A DNA stretch of 6,342 nucleotides from Candidatus Latescibacteria bacterium 4484_107 (GTDB lineage Bacteria; Latescibacterota; 4484-107). The stretch lies in the NCBI GenBank assembly GCA_002059205.1, contig MVCQ01000162.1, forward strand, positions 1-6,342, written 5' to 3'. Of this stretch, positions 1-5,448 are shown piece after piece. A program made the translations under genes and the position numbers. Below the pieces are notes generated by a model. The model was not told the origin of the DNA. It worked only from the letters and a program-made list of their open reading frames with translations, and searched no databases. Positions within the stretch are counted from its first letter, which is position 1. Each line of letters begins with the position of its first letter.

Positions 1-23
1 GTTCTTTCTATAAGGGACTCGGG

Positions 24-206
24 ATGCAAAGTTGCGTTCGTGACATGCGGCTGTGGCTTACAGATTTTCCTGATGTCCCCGATGAGTTGAATGATTTGAA
101 CCTTCTATATGCTTTCATTAACGGAAAAAGAATCGAGCTAAAGGATTTGTTTAACTCGATAGCGCCCTGCACCTGGGGCCAGATCAAACGGCTTTTCACA
201 GAATAG
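24..206 (+). CDS. small hypothetical protein, possibly the 3' end of a longer gene
   Basis: This 60-residue ORF is not one I recognise. It starts at ATG 24 behind a purine-rich AAGGGA (12-17), which would be a usable ribosome binding site at 6-nt spacing. The frame is also open leftwards to the window edge, so it may instead be the tail of a larger protein. The product is acidic in the middle (around PDVPDELNDLN) and more basic at the end (QIKRLFTE). It has two Trp and two Cys, no signal peptide and no clear membrane segment. The stop at 204-206 is 9 nt before the next ATG on the same strand, so the two could share a transcript that ends at the terminator at 471-508. Coding status is uncertain because of its size. 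Confidence 0.4.
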   Translation: MQSCVRDMRLWLTDFPDVPDELNDLNLLYAFINGKRIELKDLFNSIAPCTWGQIKRLFTE

Positions 207-215
207 AAGAACAAC

Positions 216-428
216 ATGAAGAGAGCACGCCTATTCCTATGCGCTTTTGCACTCTTGCTTCTGAATGCGTTGCCGGCCCGATCCGATGAATTCCGGATCG
301 GATGGCAAGGATGGACCCAACCGGATGGAACCACGTTCATAGCCCAGGCGTATGGCAATAAGTTTGCGATGGATTGGGAGACGCTGGATAGATGGGATAT
401 TCGAGAATGGAGGCGGGTAAAAACAGAT
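216..428 (+). pseudogene. remnant of a secreted M6-family metalloprotease-like protein (N-terminal part only)
   Basis: The ORF begins with a clear signal peptide: basic MKRAR, a hydrophobic LFLCAFALLLLNAL core, and a likely cleavage after ARS near residue 23. The next 40 residues (TQPDGTTFIAQAYGNKF, then WETLDRWDI) resemble the region just after the signal peptide of M6-family (immune inhibitor A-like) metalloproteases, which typically reads PDGT-F-A---GDEF----ET-DGYTI. No catalytic HExxH zinc site is present; in the family it lies far downstream. The frame stays open to 743, but only by reading through a heptamer tract (429-474), an intrinsic terminator (471-508) and about 230 nt antisense to rodA, so that extension is not credible. 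From 397 the +1 frame reads IFENGGG then TAA at 418-420, a better family match, which suggests a frameshift followed by loss of the rest of the gene. A short genuine secreted peptide is the alternative. Confidence 0.5.
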
Positions 429-474
429 GACTGGCGACTGGGTTTACCACTCACTACTCACCACTCACAACACC
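429..474. repeat. heptamer tandem repeat tract 1
   Basis: The tract is 7-nt periodic. It contains GACTGGC, GACTGGG (429-442), then TTTACCA, then CCACTCA, CTACTCA, CCACTCA (447-467) and CAACACC. Units are degenerate but in phase. It lies between the end of M6-like homology and the terminator hairpin, and its last unit runs into the hairpin's left arm. Its CCACTCA unit resembles the CCAATGA and CCACTAA units of the tract at 5414-5448. Confidence 0.7.
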
Positions 475-508
475 GCAAAGCGTGTTCCATGCTTTGCGGT
501 GTTTTTTT
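471..508 (+). terminator. intrinsic (Rho-independent) terminator, rightward
   Basis: A perfect 11-bp stem is formed by CACCGCAAAGC (471-481) and GCTTTGCGGTG (491-501), with a 9-nt loop (482-490) and seven T residues directly after it (502-508). The T-tract is only on the plus strand, so the site should end transcripts from the left-hand plus-strand ORFs. On the minus strand the hairpin follows the rodA stop (516) by a few bases but lacks a T-tract on its 3' side, so it would work poorly as a terminator for the rodA operon. Confidence 0.9.
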
Positions 509-515
509 AGTATTT

Positions 516-1766
516 TCAGTACTCATGGCGATTGATGCTGAGGTTAAGCAGAAGCCCGATGAGAATCATATTCACGGTGAGGGAGGAGCCCCCGTAGCTC
601 AAAAAGGGGAGGGGCAGCCCGGTGACGGGCATCAGTCCCACGGTCATACCCACGTTGACGAACACGTGGAAGGCCAGGATGGAGACCAATCCGACGGCAA
701 TGAGGCTGGCGAATGGACTTTTCACCGTGGTGGCGATAGCTAGGCCGCGCCAGATCAGGATCATAAAGGCGATCAGCACCAGCGAGACGCCGACGAAACC
801 CAACTCTTCGCCGATGACGGAGAAAATGAAGTCGGTATGCTGGGCGGGAAGGAAGGCGAGCTGGGTCTGGGTCCCATCCAAAAAACCCTTCCCGAAAAGT
901 CCGCCGGATCCGATGGCCACCTTGGACTGGATGATCTGATAGCCGGCCCGTAGTGGGTCGAACTCGGGGTTCAGAAACGCTACGATCCGATTTTGCTGAT
1001 AGGTGTGCAGCCGTCCCCAGAAGAAGGGGGTCGCGATTCCCACCCCCAAATTGATCGCCGCCAGAACGACGATGGAAAAAAGATGGGGGCGCGTCAAAAA
1101 AATGATCCCGATCAGAAAAGCGACAAAAAGGCCCCACGGGAGATAGTGGTTCGAGAGAATCCACAGGAGCGCGCACACGAGGTTCAACAAAGGCGAAAGG
1201 ATAAAGAAGAGCGTGGACAATCGGGCTCCGGCCCAGTAGAGCATCGGAAAGAGGATCACCGCGAAGACCAGCGCCGTGCCGAGGTCAGGTTGACGGAGGA
1301 TGAATATCACGGGAAGCAGCACGAGGACAAAGGGAAGGATAAATGCCCTGCTTTTTTCCAGCGTCCTTTTTCGATCGGAGAGAACCCGCGCCAACACGAG
1401 GACCACGGCGATTTTGGCCCATTCGGAGGGCTGAAAATGAACCGGTCCGAGCGCAAACCACCGATGGGCCCCCCCACTGTTTTGTCCGGGGATGAGTACA
1501 GCCAATAGGAGAAGGAGCATCCCTCCATAAAAGACAATCGCCAGTGCATAGAAAATCCGATAGGGCATCAGAGCGACTCCAAACGTCAATACGAGCGCAA
1601 GCGCAGCCCATAGGATCTGCTTGAGATAGATATTCCCGAGACGCTCGACGCCGGTGTGATGGCTGGCGCTGTAAATGGCTACGATCCCCGAGGCCACCAA
1701 TAATAGCGAGACGAGTACGAGCAGAAGATCCCCATGTCTTTTGAGCTGAGTCGCTAGCGCAGGCAT
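516..1766 (-). CDS. rodA: RodA, SEDS peptidoglycan glycosyltransferase (elongasome)
   Basis: RodA is the SEDS-family polymerase that joins lipid II into glycan strands during cell elongation, working as a pair with class B PBP2. The 416-residue product is a many-pass membrane protein; the first helix covers about residues 13-32. Family landmarks are all present: FQPSEWAK at 111-118, RQPDLGTAL at 158-166, the periplasmic segment NPEFDPLRAGYQIIQS (266-281) whose D270 corresponds to the conserved catalytic-site Asp of RodA proteins, then FLPAQHTDFIFSVIGEELG (305-323), and GLMPVTGLPLPFLSYGGSS (377-395). Length is normal, and RodA is favoured over FtsW by the PBP2/MreCD context. The ATG at 1766 is chosen because AGGAG sits 5 nt upstream. 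It is last in the minus-strand cluster, downstream of PBP2. Confidence 0.97.
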   Translation of the reverse strand: MPALATQLKRHGDLLLVLVSLLLVASGIVAIYSASHHTGVERLGNIYLKQILWAALALVLTFGVALMPYRIFYALAIVFYGGMLLLLLAVLIPGQNSGGAHRWFALGPVHFQPSEWAKIAVVLVLARVLSDRKRTLEKSRAFILPFVLVLLPVIFILRQPDLGTALVFAVILFPMLYWAGARLSTLFFILSPLLNLVCALLWILSNHYLPWGLFVAFLIGIIFLTRPHLFSIVVLAAINLGVGIATPFFWGRLHTYQQNRIVAFLNPEFDPLRAGYQIIQSKVAIGSGGLFGKGFLDGTQTQLAFLPAQHTDFIFSVIGEELGFVGVSLVLIAFMILIWRGLAIATTVKSPFASLIAVGLVSILAFHVFVNVGMTVGLMPVTGLPLPFLSYGGSSLTVNMILIGLLLNLSINRHEY

Positions 1767-1771
1767 CCTTT

Positions 1772-1776
1772 CTCCT
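1772..1776 (-). promoter_or_regulatory. Shine-Dalgarno site of rodA
   Basis: On the minus strand AGGAG lies 5 nt before the rodA ATG (1766). It overlaps the TGA (1778-1776) that ends the uncorrected PBP2 frame, so a ribosome finishing that frame would stop on the rodA initiation site. With the frame-corrected PBP2 end (1850) that coupling would disappear. Confidence 0.8.
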
Positions 1777-3656
1777 CATGAAATGTAAAATGAAAAATGC
1801 AGAATGAAAAATGTTAGGGGGGCGTTTTTCATTTTACACTTTGCACTTTTCATTTTGCATTTTTTATTGCCGTTTCCCCAAGGTGCGCTTTCAATACTTT
1901 CTGAACGAGCGGAGCCTACTGAGCTTCCGTGTCCCGCGTTTTCGACCACAGCGGCTATGGCTATGGTGGGATGGTCGAAGGGCGCAAACGCGATGAACCA
2001 GGAGTGATCCTCGCCGTGCGGATTCTGCGCGGTTCCGGTTTTCCCGGCGACCCCAAAGCCCGGAACCCGTGCCCGTGCGCCGGTTCCGTGTGGCGCATTC
2101 ACGACGGCGAACAGACTTTTTCGAATGAGCTCCATATCCCCGGGCGAGATCCCTGCTATCTGGTGCAACTGCCGTGTCGGGTGGAATAAGCGCCTTCCGT
2201 CTTCGACGACCTCCTTGAGAATATGAGGACGGAGTATGCTCCCTCCGTTGGCGAAGGCCGCGGTGTAACAGGCCATTTGAATCGGCGTCATCAGCACCTC
2301 CCCCTGGCCGATAGCAAGATTAAGCATCAGGCCCCGGCTCCACTTTCCTTTGCCATAGCGTTGATCGTAATAAGAGGGAGAAGGCACCAAGCCGGGAACT
2401 TCCCCCGGCAAGTCAATGTCCGTGCGACGACCGAGACCGAATTTCTCCGCCCACAGGCCCCAAGTGATCAATCCGATTTTTTCCCCCAATTGATAAAAAT
2501 AAACGTCGCAGGATTGGGTGATGGCCCCCATCAGATCCAGCGTGCCGTGTCCCTCCTCTTTCCAGCATTTGAACACCCGGTTCCCAAAACGATAGGATCC
2601 GGTGCACGGCAGAAATCCCTTTTCCTCGCGCACTTTCCCCGTCGCCAGTCCGGCCAGGGCGGTCACCATTTTCAAGGTCGAACCCGGCGGATAGGCGCTC
2701 TGTACGGATCGATTTAAAAGCGGATGCCGGGGATCGTCGTTGAGTGTTTTCCATTGATCAGGTGGAAGCACCCCGCCGAACAGGTTGAGATCGAAGGAAG
2801 GCCGGCTGACCATGGCGAGCACCTCCCCGTTTCGGGGATCCAGCGCCACCAGGCTTCCCGACATGCTGTCCGGAAACGCTTGCTCCGCTGCAAGCTGGAC
2901 ACTTAGATCGAGGGTGAGGCGGAGATCCGCGCCGGGCTCCGCCTTCTTCTCGGGCGGGTCGGACAGAGGACCGATTTCCTGTCCCATCGCGTTCACTTCG
3001 AGAGTTCGCATTCCGCTTCGGCCATGCAGGATCGCCTCGTACTGCCGCTCCATCCCCTGCTTTCCAATCAACTCACCGTAGAGATACCCTATGGAAGCCA
3101 GATGTGTGAATTTCTTCCGGGAGGGTTCGCCCACATACCCCAACAGGTGCGCGGCCAGATCGTCAAAAGGATACCTTCGTCGCCCCACGATCTGATAGAT
3201 CACTCCGGGCAGTTCGTAGCGATGCTCCTCGATTTTGGAAAGCACGGAAAATCCCACGTCGCGCTTCAGCTTGACGGGCTGATAGGGCCAGGATTTTTGA
3301 GCCTCGATCTTTTTTCGGATGGTCCCGGGATCCATGCCGATGATCTCGCTGAGCATCGTGATCGTTCGATCCATATGCTCTATCTGATGGGGAATAATGG
3401 AAATGGTATAGGAAGGCCGATTATCCACCAGCACGGTTCCGTTGCGATCCATGATGATCCCCCGGGGCGCCTCCACGGGCTCAACACGGACTCGATTCTT
3501 CTCCGACAGGCGGATGTAATGCGCCCCATGGAGAATCTGAAGCGAGAAAAGCCGAAAAAACAAAATCCCGAAGAGAAGAAAAAGGATCCCCATAAACAGG
3601 GTTTCTCTTCGATCATCGGGACGGATGGCGCGAAATTCAGAAGGGTTTTTTGGCAT
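1776..3656 (-). CDS. mrdA: PBP2, class B penicillin-binding protein (peptidoglycan transpeptidase), with apparent C-terminal frameshift
   Basis: PBP2 cross-links peptidoglycan in the periplasm and pairs with RodA in the elongasome. Seen in order: one N-terminal membrane anchor (about residues 19-42); the PBP dimerisation/pedestal domain with VEAPRGIIMDRNG (61-73); and a transpeptidase domain with all three active-site motifs, STLK (326-329, nucleophile S326), SCD (382-384, in the SxN position) and KTGT (539-542). The ATG at 3656 is chosen because it overlaps mreD by 20 nt, as expected for coupled genes, and places the anchor normally; the frame extends upstream, but that part is antisense-like junk inside mreD. 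The C-terminus is odd. After GHGSSV (V580, codon 1919-1917) the frame reads 46 unconserved residues partly encoded by repeats, to a stop at 1776. One base further on, the neighbouring frame reads APLVQKVLKAHLGE, the usual PBP2 ending, and stops at 1850. One extra base or two missing bases near 1916 explains this; the corrected length is about 601 residues, typical of the family. Confidence 0.95.
   Translation of the reverse strand: MPKNPSEFRAIRPDDRRETLFMGILFLLFGILFFRLFSLQILHGAHYIRLSEKNRVRVEPVEAPRGIIMDRNGTVLVDNRPSYTISIIPHQIEHMDRTITMLSEIIGMDPGTIRKKIEAQKSWPYQPVKLKRDVGFSVLSKIEEHRYELPGVIYQIVGRRRYPFDDLAAHLLGYVGEPSRKKFTHLASIGYLYGELIGKQGMERQYEAILHGRSGMRTLEVNAMGQEIGPLSDPPEKKAEPGADLRLTLDLSVQLAAEQAFPDSMSGSLVALDPRNGEVLAMVSRPSFDLNLFGGVLPPDQWKTLNDDPRHPLLNRSVQSAYPPGSTLKMVTALAGLATGKVREEKGFLPCTGSYRFGNRVFKCWKEEGHGTLDLMGAITQSCDVYFYQLGEKIGLITWGLWAEKFGLGRRTDIDLPGEVPGLVPSPSYYDQRYGKGKWSRGLMLNLAIGQGEVLMTPIQMACYTAAFANGGSILRPHILKEVVEDGRRLFHPTRQLHQIAGISPGDMELIRKSLFAVVNAPHGTGARARVPGFGVAGKTGTAQNPHGEDHSWFIAFAPFDHPTIAIAAVVENAGHGSSVGSARSESIESAPWGNGNKKCKMKSAKCKMKNAPLTFFILHFSFYIS
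1779..1866. repeat. heptamer tract 2, an inverted pair of TGNAAAA arrays between mrdA and rodA
   Basis: Two AT-rich arrays face each other around a six-G run (1817-1822). The left array (1779-1813) reads on the plus strand as TGTAAAA, TGAAAAA, TGCAGAA, TGAAAAA. The right array (1825-1866) tiles exactly as TTTTTCA, TTTTACA, CTTTGCA, CTTTTCA, TTTTGCA, TTTTTTA, which is the same TGNAAAA family on the minus strand. A perfect 14-bp inverted repeat (1784-1797 with 1825-1838) and an overlapping, shorter-loop hairpin (1801-1813 with 1823-1835, with two G-U pairs on the transcript side) can form. The structure is directly upstream of the rodA ribosome binding site, so it could affect rodA translation or act as a processing site. 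That role is inference. Confidence 0.8.
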
Positions 3657-4122
3657 AACCACGAATCTTTCTGCCCGTTGCTTTGAAGAAAAGAAGTGAG
3701 AGCCCCACACCGACGAGCGTCGTGTACAACGCAGTCGGCAACCCGGTTCGCAGGATAGAAACCCAGTCGTCCCGAAAGAGAAAATAGAGCACGTCATGCC
3801 CGAAGACAGCTCCGAACAGGATCAATCCACGGGTCCAGACGTGCTCGATCACGATGCTCCCGTGGCCATATCCTACGGCAAAGCCCACTATGGATTTGGC
3901 TAAGGCATTGAGTCCGAATTGTTCCGGCGCATAGATATCCTGCAGGAATCCGGCCAAAAATCCAAAAAGCGTCCCTTCGATCTGCCCCCCCGAGAGCGCC
4001 ACGTACGCTAAGGTCAGCAATACGAGATCAGGGCGTACATCGAAGAAGGACAGTTTCTCCCCATACGTGGATTGTAGGATCAGCGCACCAATCATCCACA
4101 AACTATTTCTGAAAATCCTCAA
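3637..4122 (-). CDS. mreD: MreD, rod shape-determining membrane protein
   Basis: MreD is an integral inner-membrane partner of MreC and the elongasome. The 161-residue product is of normal family length and mostly hydrophobic, with about five membrane segments. It contains the region most typical of MreD: RPDLVLLTLAYVAL (30-43) followed by GGQIEGTLFGFLAGFLQDIY (45-64) and LNALAKSIVGFAVGY (71-85). The start is a TTG at 4122: an excellent AAGGAG (4134-4129) lies 6 nt before it, and the only in-frame ATG downstream (residue 10) would remove the start of the first helix. It follows mreC after an 82-nt gap and overlaps the PBP2 start by 20 nt, which suggests translational coupling. The C-terminus is short, basic and cytoplasmic (GRKIRGYAKK). 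Confidence 0.92.
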   Translation of the reverse strand: MRIFRNSLWMIGALILQSTYGEKLSFFDVRPDLVLLTLAYVALSGGQIEGTLFGFLAGFLQDIYAPEQFGLNALAKSIVGFAVGYGHGSIVIEHVWTRGLILFGAVFGHDVLYFLFRDDWVSILRTGLPTALYTTLVGVGLSLLFFKATGRKIRGYAKKPF

Positions 4123-4128
4123 AGAGCA

Positions 4129-4134
4129 CTCCTT
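4129..4134 (-). promoter_or_regulatory. Shine-Dalgarno site deciding the TTG start of mreD
   Basis: AAGGAG on the minus strand, 6 nt upstream of TTG 4122. No comparable site precedes the next in-frame ATG, so this site supports the non-ATG start. Confidence 0.8.
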
Positions 4135-4204
4135 TTCGTCCCCCCCCCTTACTCCCCTTCGATGGAGAGACAGGAAGCGGAGGCAAGTAGCAAGAAACGC
4201 CTTC

Positions 4205-5038
4205 TCATTTTTTGGTCTCCCCCTCTCCCACGTTCCCCCTCATTTCGTCGTATCCCTCGCGGAAGAGGACGAAGACCTCTTCCAACCGGGAAAAACGCAC
4301 GCTGGATCTTACGATCAAGTCCCGAAGCAGTCCCATCTTCTCCGGTCCGATCTGCTCCACGACCCCGATCTCCAATCCCTTGGGGAACACGCCGCCCATA
4401 CCCGAAGATACGATCCGATCTCCTTTCCGAACCCCACTCCTCAACGGAACGGCCATCCTGAATCGCTCTCCGCCGATCCACTCGACAATCCCGAAAACCC
4501 GCGCGTTGCTCTGAACGACCGCACTCACCCGGCAATTCCGGTCCAACAGCAATTGGACGATGGCGGTGGAGGGAAACACCTCAAAAACCTTCCCCACCAA
4601 ACCCTCGGCCGTAGCCACGGGCATCTTCTCACGGACGCCGTCTTTTGCGCCCGCATTGATGAGAATGGCGTTGATTATCCGGTCCGGATCTTCGGCGACC
4701 ACCTCTGCCGGAAGATAAGAAAATCGCTCCCTCGGCCTGAAGCCCAAAAGATTTCGCAGCCTGACGCTCTCCAACTCCGCTTCTCTCAGCTTCTGGACTT
4801 GAATGGAGAGCTCCATATTCCGTTGCCTCAGGAATCGGTTTTCCCCGGAAAGCCTGCTGAGATATATCGGCCATGAGAAGAACCATTGCCCTCCCCTGAA
4901 GAGGGTTATACTCACACGTTTGGCAAGGTGGAACTTAGTCGATTCGCGCAATCCCATCATGGTCAGTGACAGAATAACCGCTATCGAGAGCACGACAATA
5001 GGGCGACGAAGATTGAAAAAGTCGAAAATCCACTGCAT
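4205..5038 (-). CDS. mreC: MreC, rod shape-determining protein
   Basis: MreC is a bitopic inner-membrane protein whose periplasmic part binds and activates PBP2-RodA. The 277-residue product has the expected plan: a short cytoplasmic N-terminus with LRRP (10-13), one transmembrane helix at about 13-29, a periplasmic coiled coil at about 62-98 (SGENRFLRQRNMEL onward, ending LRNLLGF), then the two beta-barrel domains. Conserved stretches include AEVVAEDPD (111-119), INAGAKDGVREKMPVATAEGLVGKV (127-151, quoted here only by its ends INAGAKDGV and GLVGKV), LLLDRNCRVSAVV (163-175) and VSSGMGGVFPKGLEIGVV (210-227). The ATG at 5038 is preferred over an upstream in-frame TTG (5068) because a GGGGGGA (5054-5048) precedes it by 9 nt and the protein begins like other MreCs. 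It is the first gene of the minus-strand cluster, behind a good promoter (5171-5199), and mreB is not adjacent. Confidence 0.96.
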   Translation of the reverse strand: MQWIFDFFNLRRPIVVLSIAVILSLTMMGLRESTKFHLAKRVSITLFRGGQWFFSWPIYLSRLSGENRFLRQRNMELSIQVQKLREAELESVRLRNLLGFRPRERFSYLPAEVVAEDPDRIINAILINAGAKDGVREKMPVATAEGLVGKVFEVFPSTAIVQLLLDRNCRVSAVVQSNARVFGIVEWIGGERFRMAVPLRSGVRKGDRIVSSGMGGVFPKGLEIGVVEQIGPEKMGLLRDLIVRSSVRFSRLEEVFVLFREGYDEMRGNVGEGETKK

Positions 5039-5047
5039 GATATTTTT

Positions 5048-5054
5048 TCCCCCC
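5048..5054 (-). promoter_or_regulatory. probable Shine-Dalgarno site of mreC
   Basis: The minus strand reads GGGGGGA followed by an A-rich stretch, 9 nt before ATG 5038. It is a G-rich, slightly distant variant of the usual site. The alternative TTG at 5068 has no visible site, so this favours the shorter protein. Confidence 0.55.
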
Positions 5055-5170
5055 GGTGCAGTTGTCAAACGAGCGCCTCAGAAAAGCAGCGTAGCAAGGG
5101 TGCAACTAAAATCCAGAAGCATTGGAACACAAATAAAAAGGATTTACACGGATCAGAAAAGGTAAGATAG

Positions 5171-5199
5171 ATAGTACCTATTTTATGCCGCTGTGTCAA
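5171..5199 (-). promoter_or_regulatory. sigma70-type promoter of the mreC-mreD-mrdA-rodA cluster
   Basis: On the minus strand a perfect -35 box TTGACA (5199-5194) is separated by exactly 17 nt from a -10 box TACTAT (5176-5171, 4 of 6 matches to TATAAT). The predicted start is about 5164, giving a leader of roughly 125 nt before mreC. No other minus-strand gene lies between this site and mreC, so it likely drives the whole cluster. Confidence 0.75.
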
Positions 5200-5331
5200 G
5201 CTTTTTTTGGCGGCTCGTAATTTTATTTGGCAGTAGCAGATTTTCTTCTCCGGCCTGTACTTATGATCCGGGCCTCCATACGGTCACCAAGCCTTTTTTG
5301 GATCGCAGGGGATATTCTTTCCACTTTTGGC

Positions 5332-5360
5332 TTGACTTTCCAACGTAGTCGGCGTATTTT
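5332..5360 (+). promoter_or_regulatory. candidate sigma70-type promoter for the anSME gene
   Basis: The plus strand reads TTGACT (5332-5337, 5 of 6 matches to the -35 consensus), a 17-nt spacer, then TATTTT (5355-5360, 4 of 6 matches to the -10 consensus). The predicted start near 5367 would give a leader of about 70 nt that contains heptamer tract 3. Confidence 0.5.
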
Positions 5361-5413
5361 GGAGCGATTTCGGGATCCGGAAAGCACAAAATCCGCCCGA
5401 AGGATTGCACGCA

Positions 5414-5448
5414 CCAATGACCAATCACCACTAACCAATGACCAACAT
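5414..5448. repeat. heptamer tandem repeat tract 3, overlapping the anSME start codon
   Basis: Five in-phase 7-nt units: CCAATGA, CCAATCA, CCACTAA, CCAATGA, CCAACAT. The tract supplies the stop codon upstream of the anSME frame (TAA 5432-5434) and both candidate ATG starts (5438 and 5447). There is no Shine-Dalgarno-like sequence in it. The units are close to those of tract 1 (CCACTCA). Confidence 0.8.

Larger units (their letters stand above)
5039..5437. other. divergent intergenic region between mreC and the anSME gene
   Basis: About 400 bp carry no gene I can support. From left to right they hold the mreC leader (5039-5164), the leftward promoter (5171-5199), a T-rich stretch, a stretch of unclear content (5223-5410) with a rightward promoter candidate (5332-5360), and the start of heptamer tract 3 (5414 onward). 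Both strands are open in the middle part: 5223-5453 minus would encode 76 residues, rich in Arg and Lys, whose first dozen come from the repeat; neither strand shows a convincing start site or a recognisable domain. Confidence 0.6.

Noticed and set aside
278..301. Perfect 8-bp inverted repeat (CCGATCCG / CGGATCGG) near the signal peptide cleavage site
   Set aside because: It has no T-tract and lies within coding sequence; such short palindromic pairs are easily due to chance.
544..1176. 210-residue minus-strand ORF inside rodA in another frame
   Set aside because: Composition is Arg/Pro/His-rich as expected for an out-of-frame read of a membrane-protein gene; rodA is certain in the other frame.
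3024..3686. 220-residue plus-strand ORF opposite mrdA
   Set aside because: It is a mirror-strand shadow of the PBP2 gene, with no motif or start site of its own.
4067..4876. 269-residue plus-strand ORF opposite mreC and mreD
   Set aside because: It is antisense to two well-supported genes, has a His/Pro/Arg-rich low-quality composition and no recognisable domain.
5139..5165. Stretch with AAAAGG and GGATTTACACGG, possible further repeat
   Set aside because: It shows no clear 7-nt phase and only one copy, so no repeat can be claimed from this window.
5188..5214. GCCGC / GCGGC pair around a T-rich stretch, considered as a terminator
   Set aside because: The stem is only 5 bp with an 18-nt or longer loop, and the T-run is inside the loop rather than after the stem.
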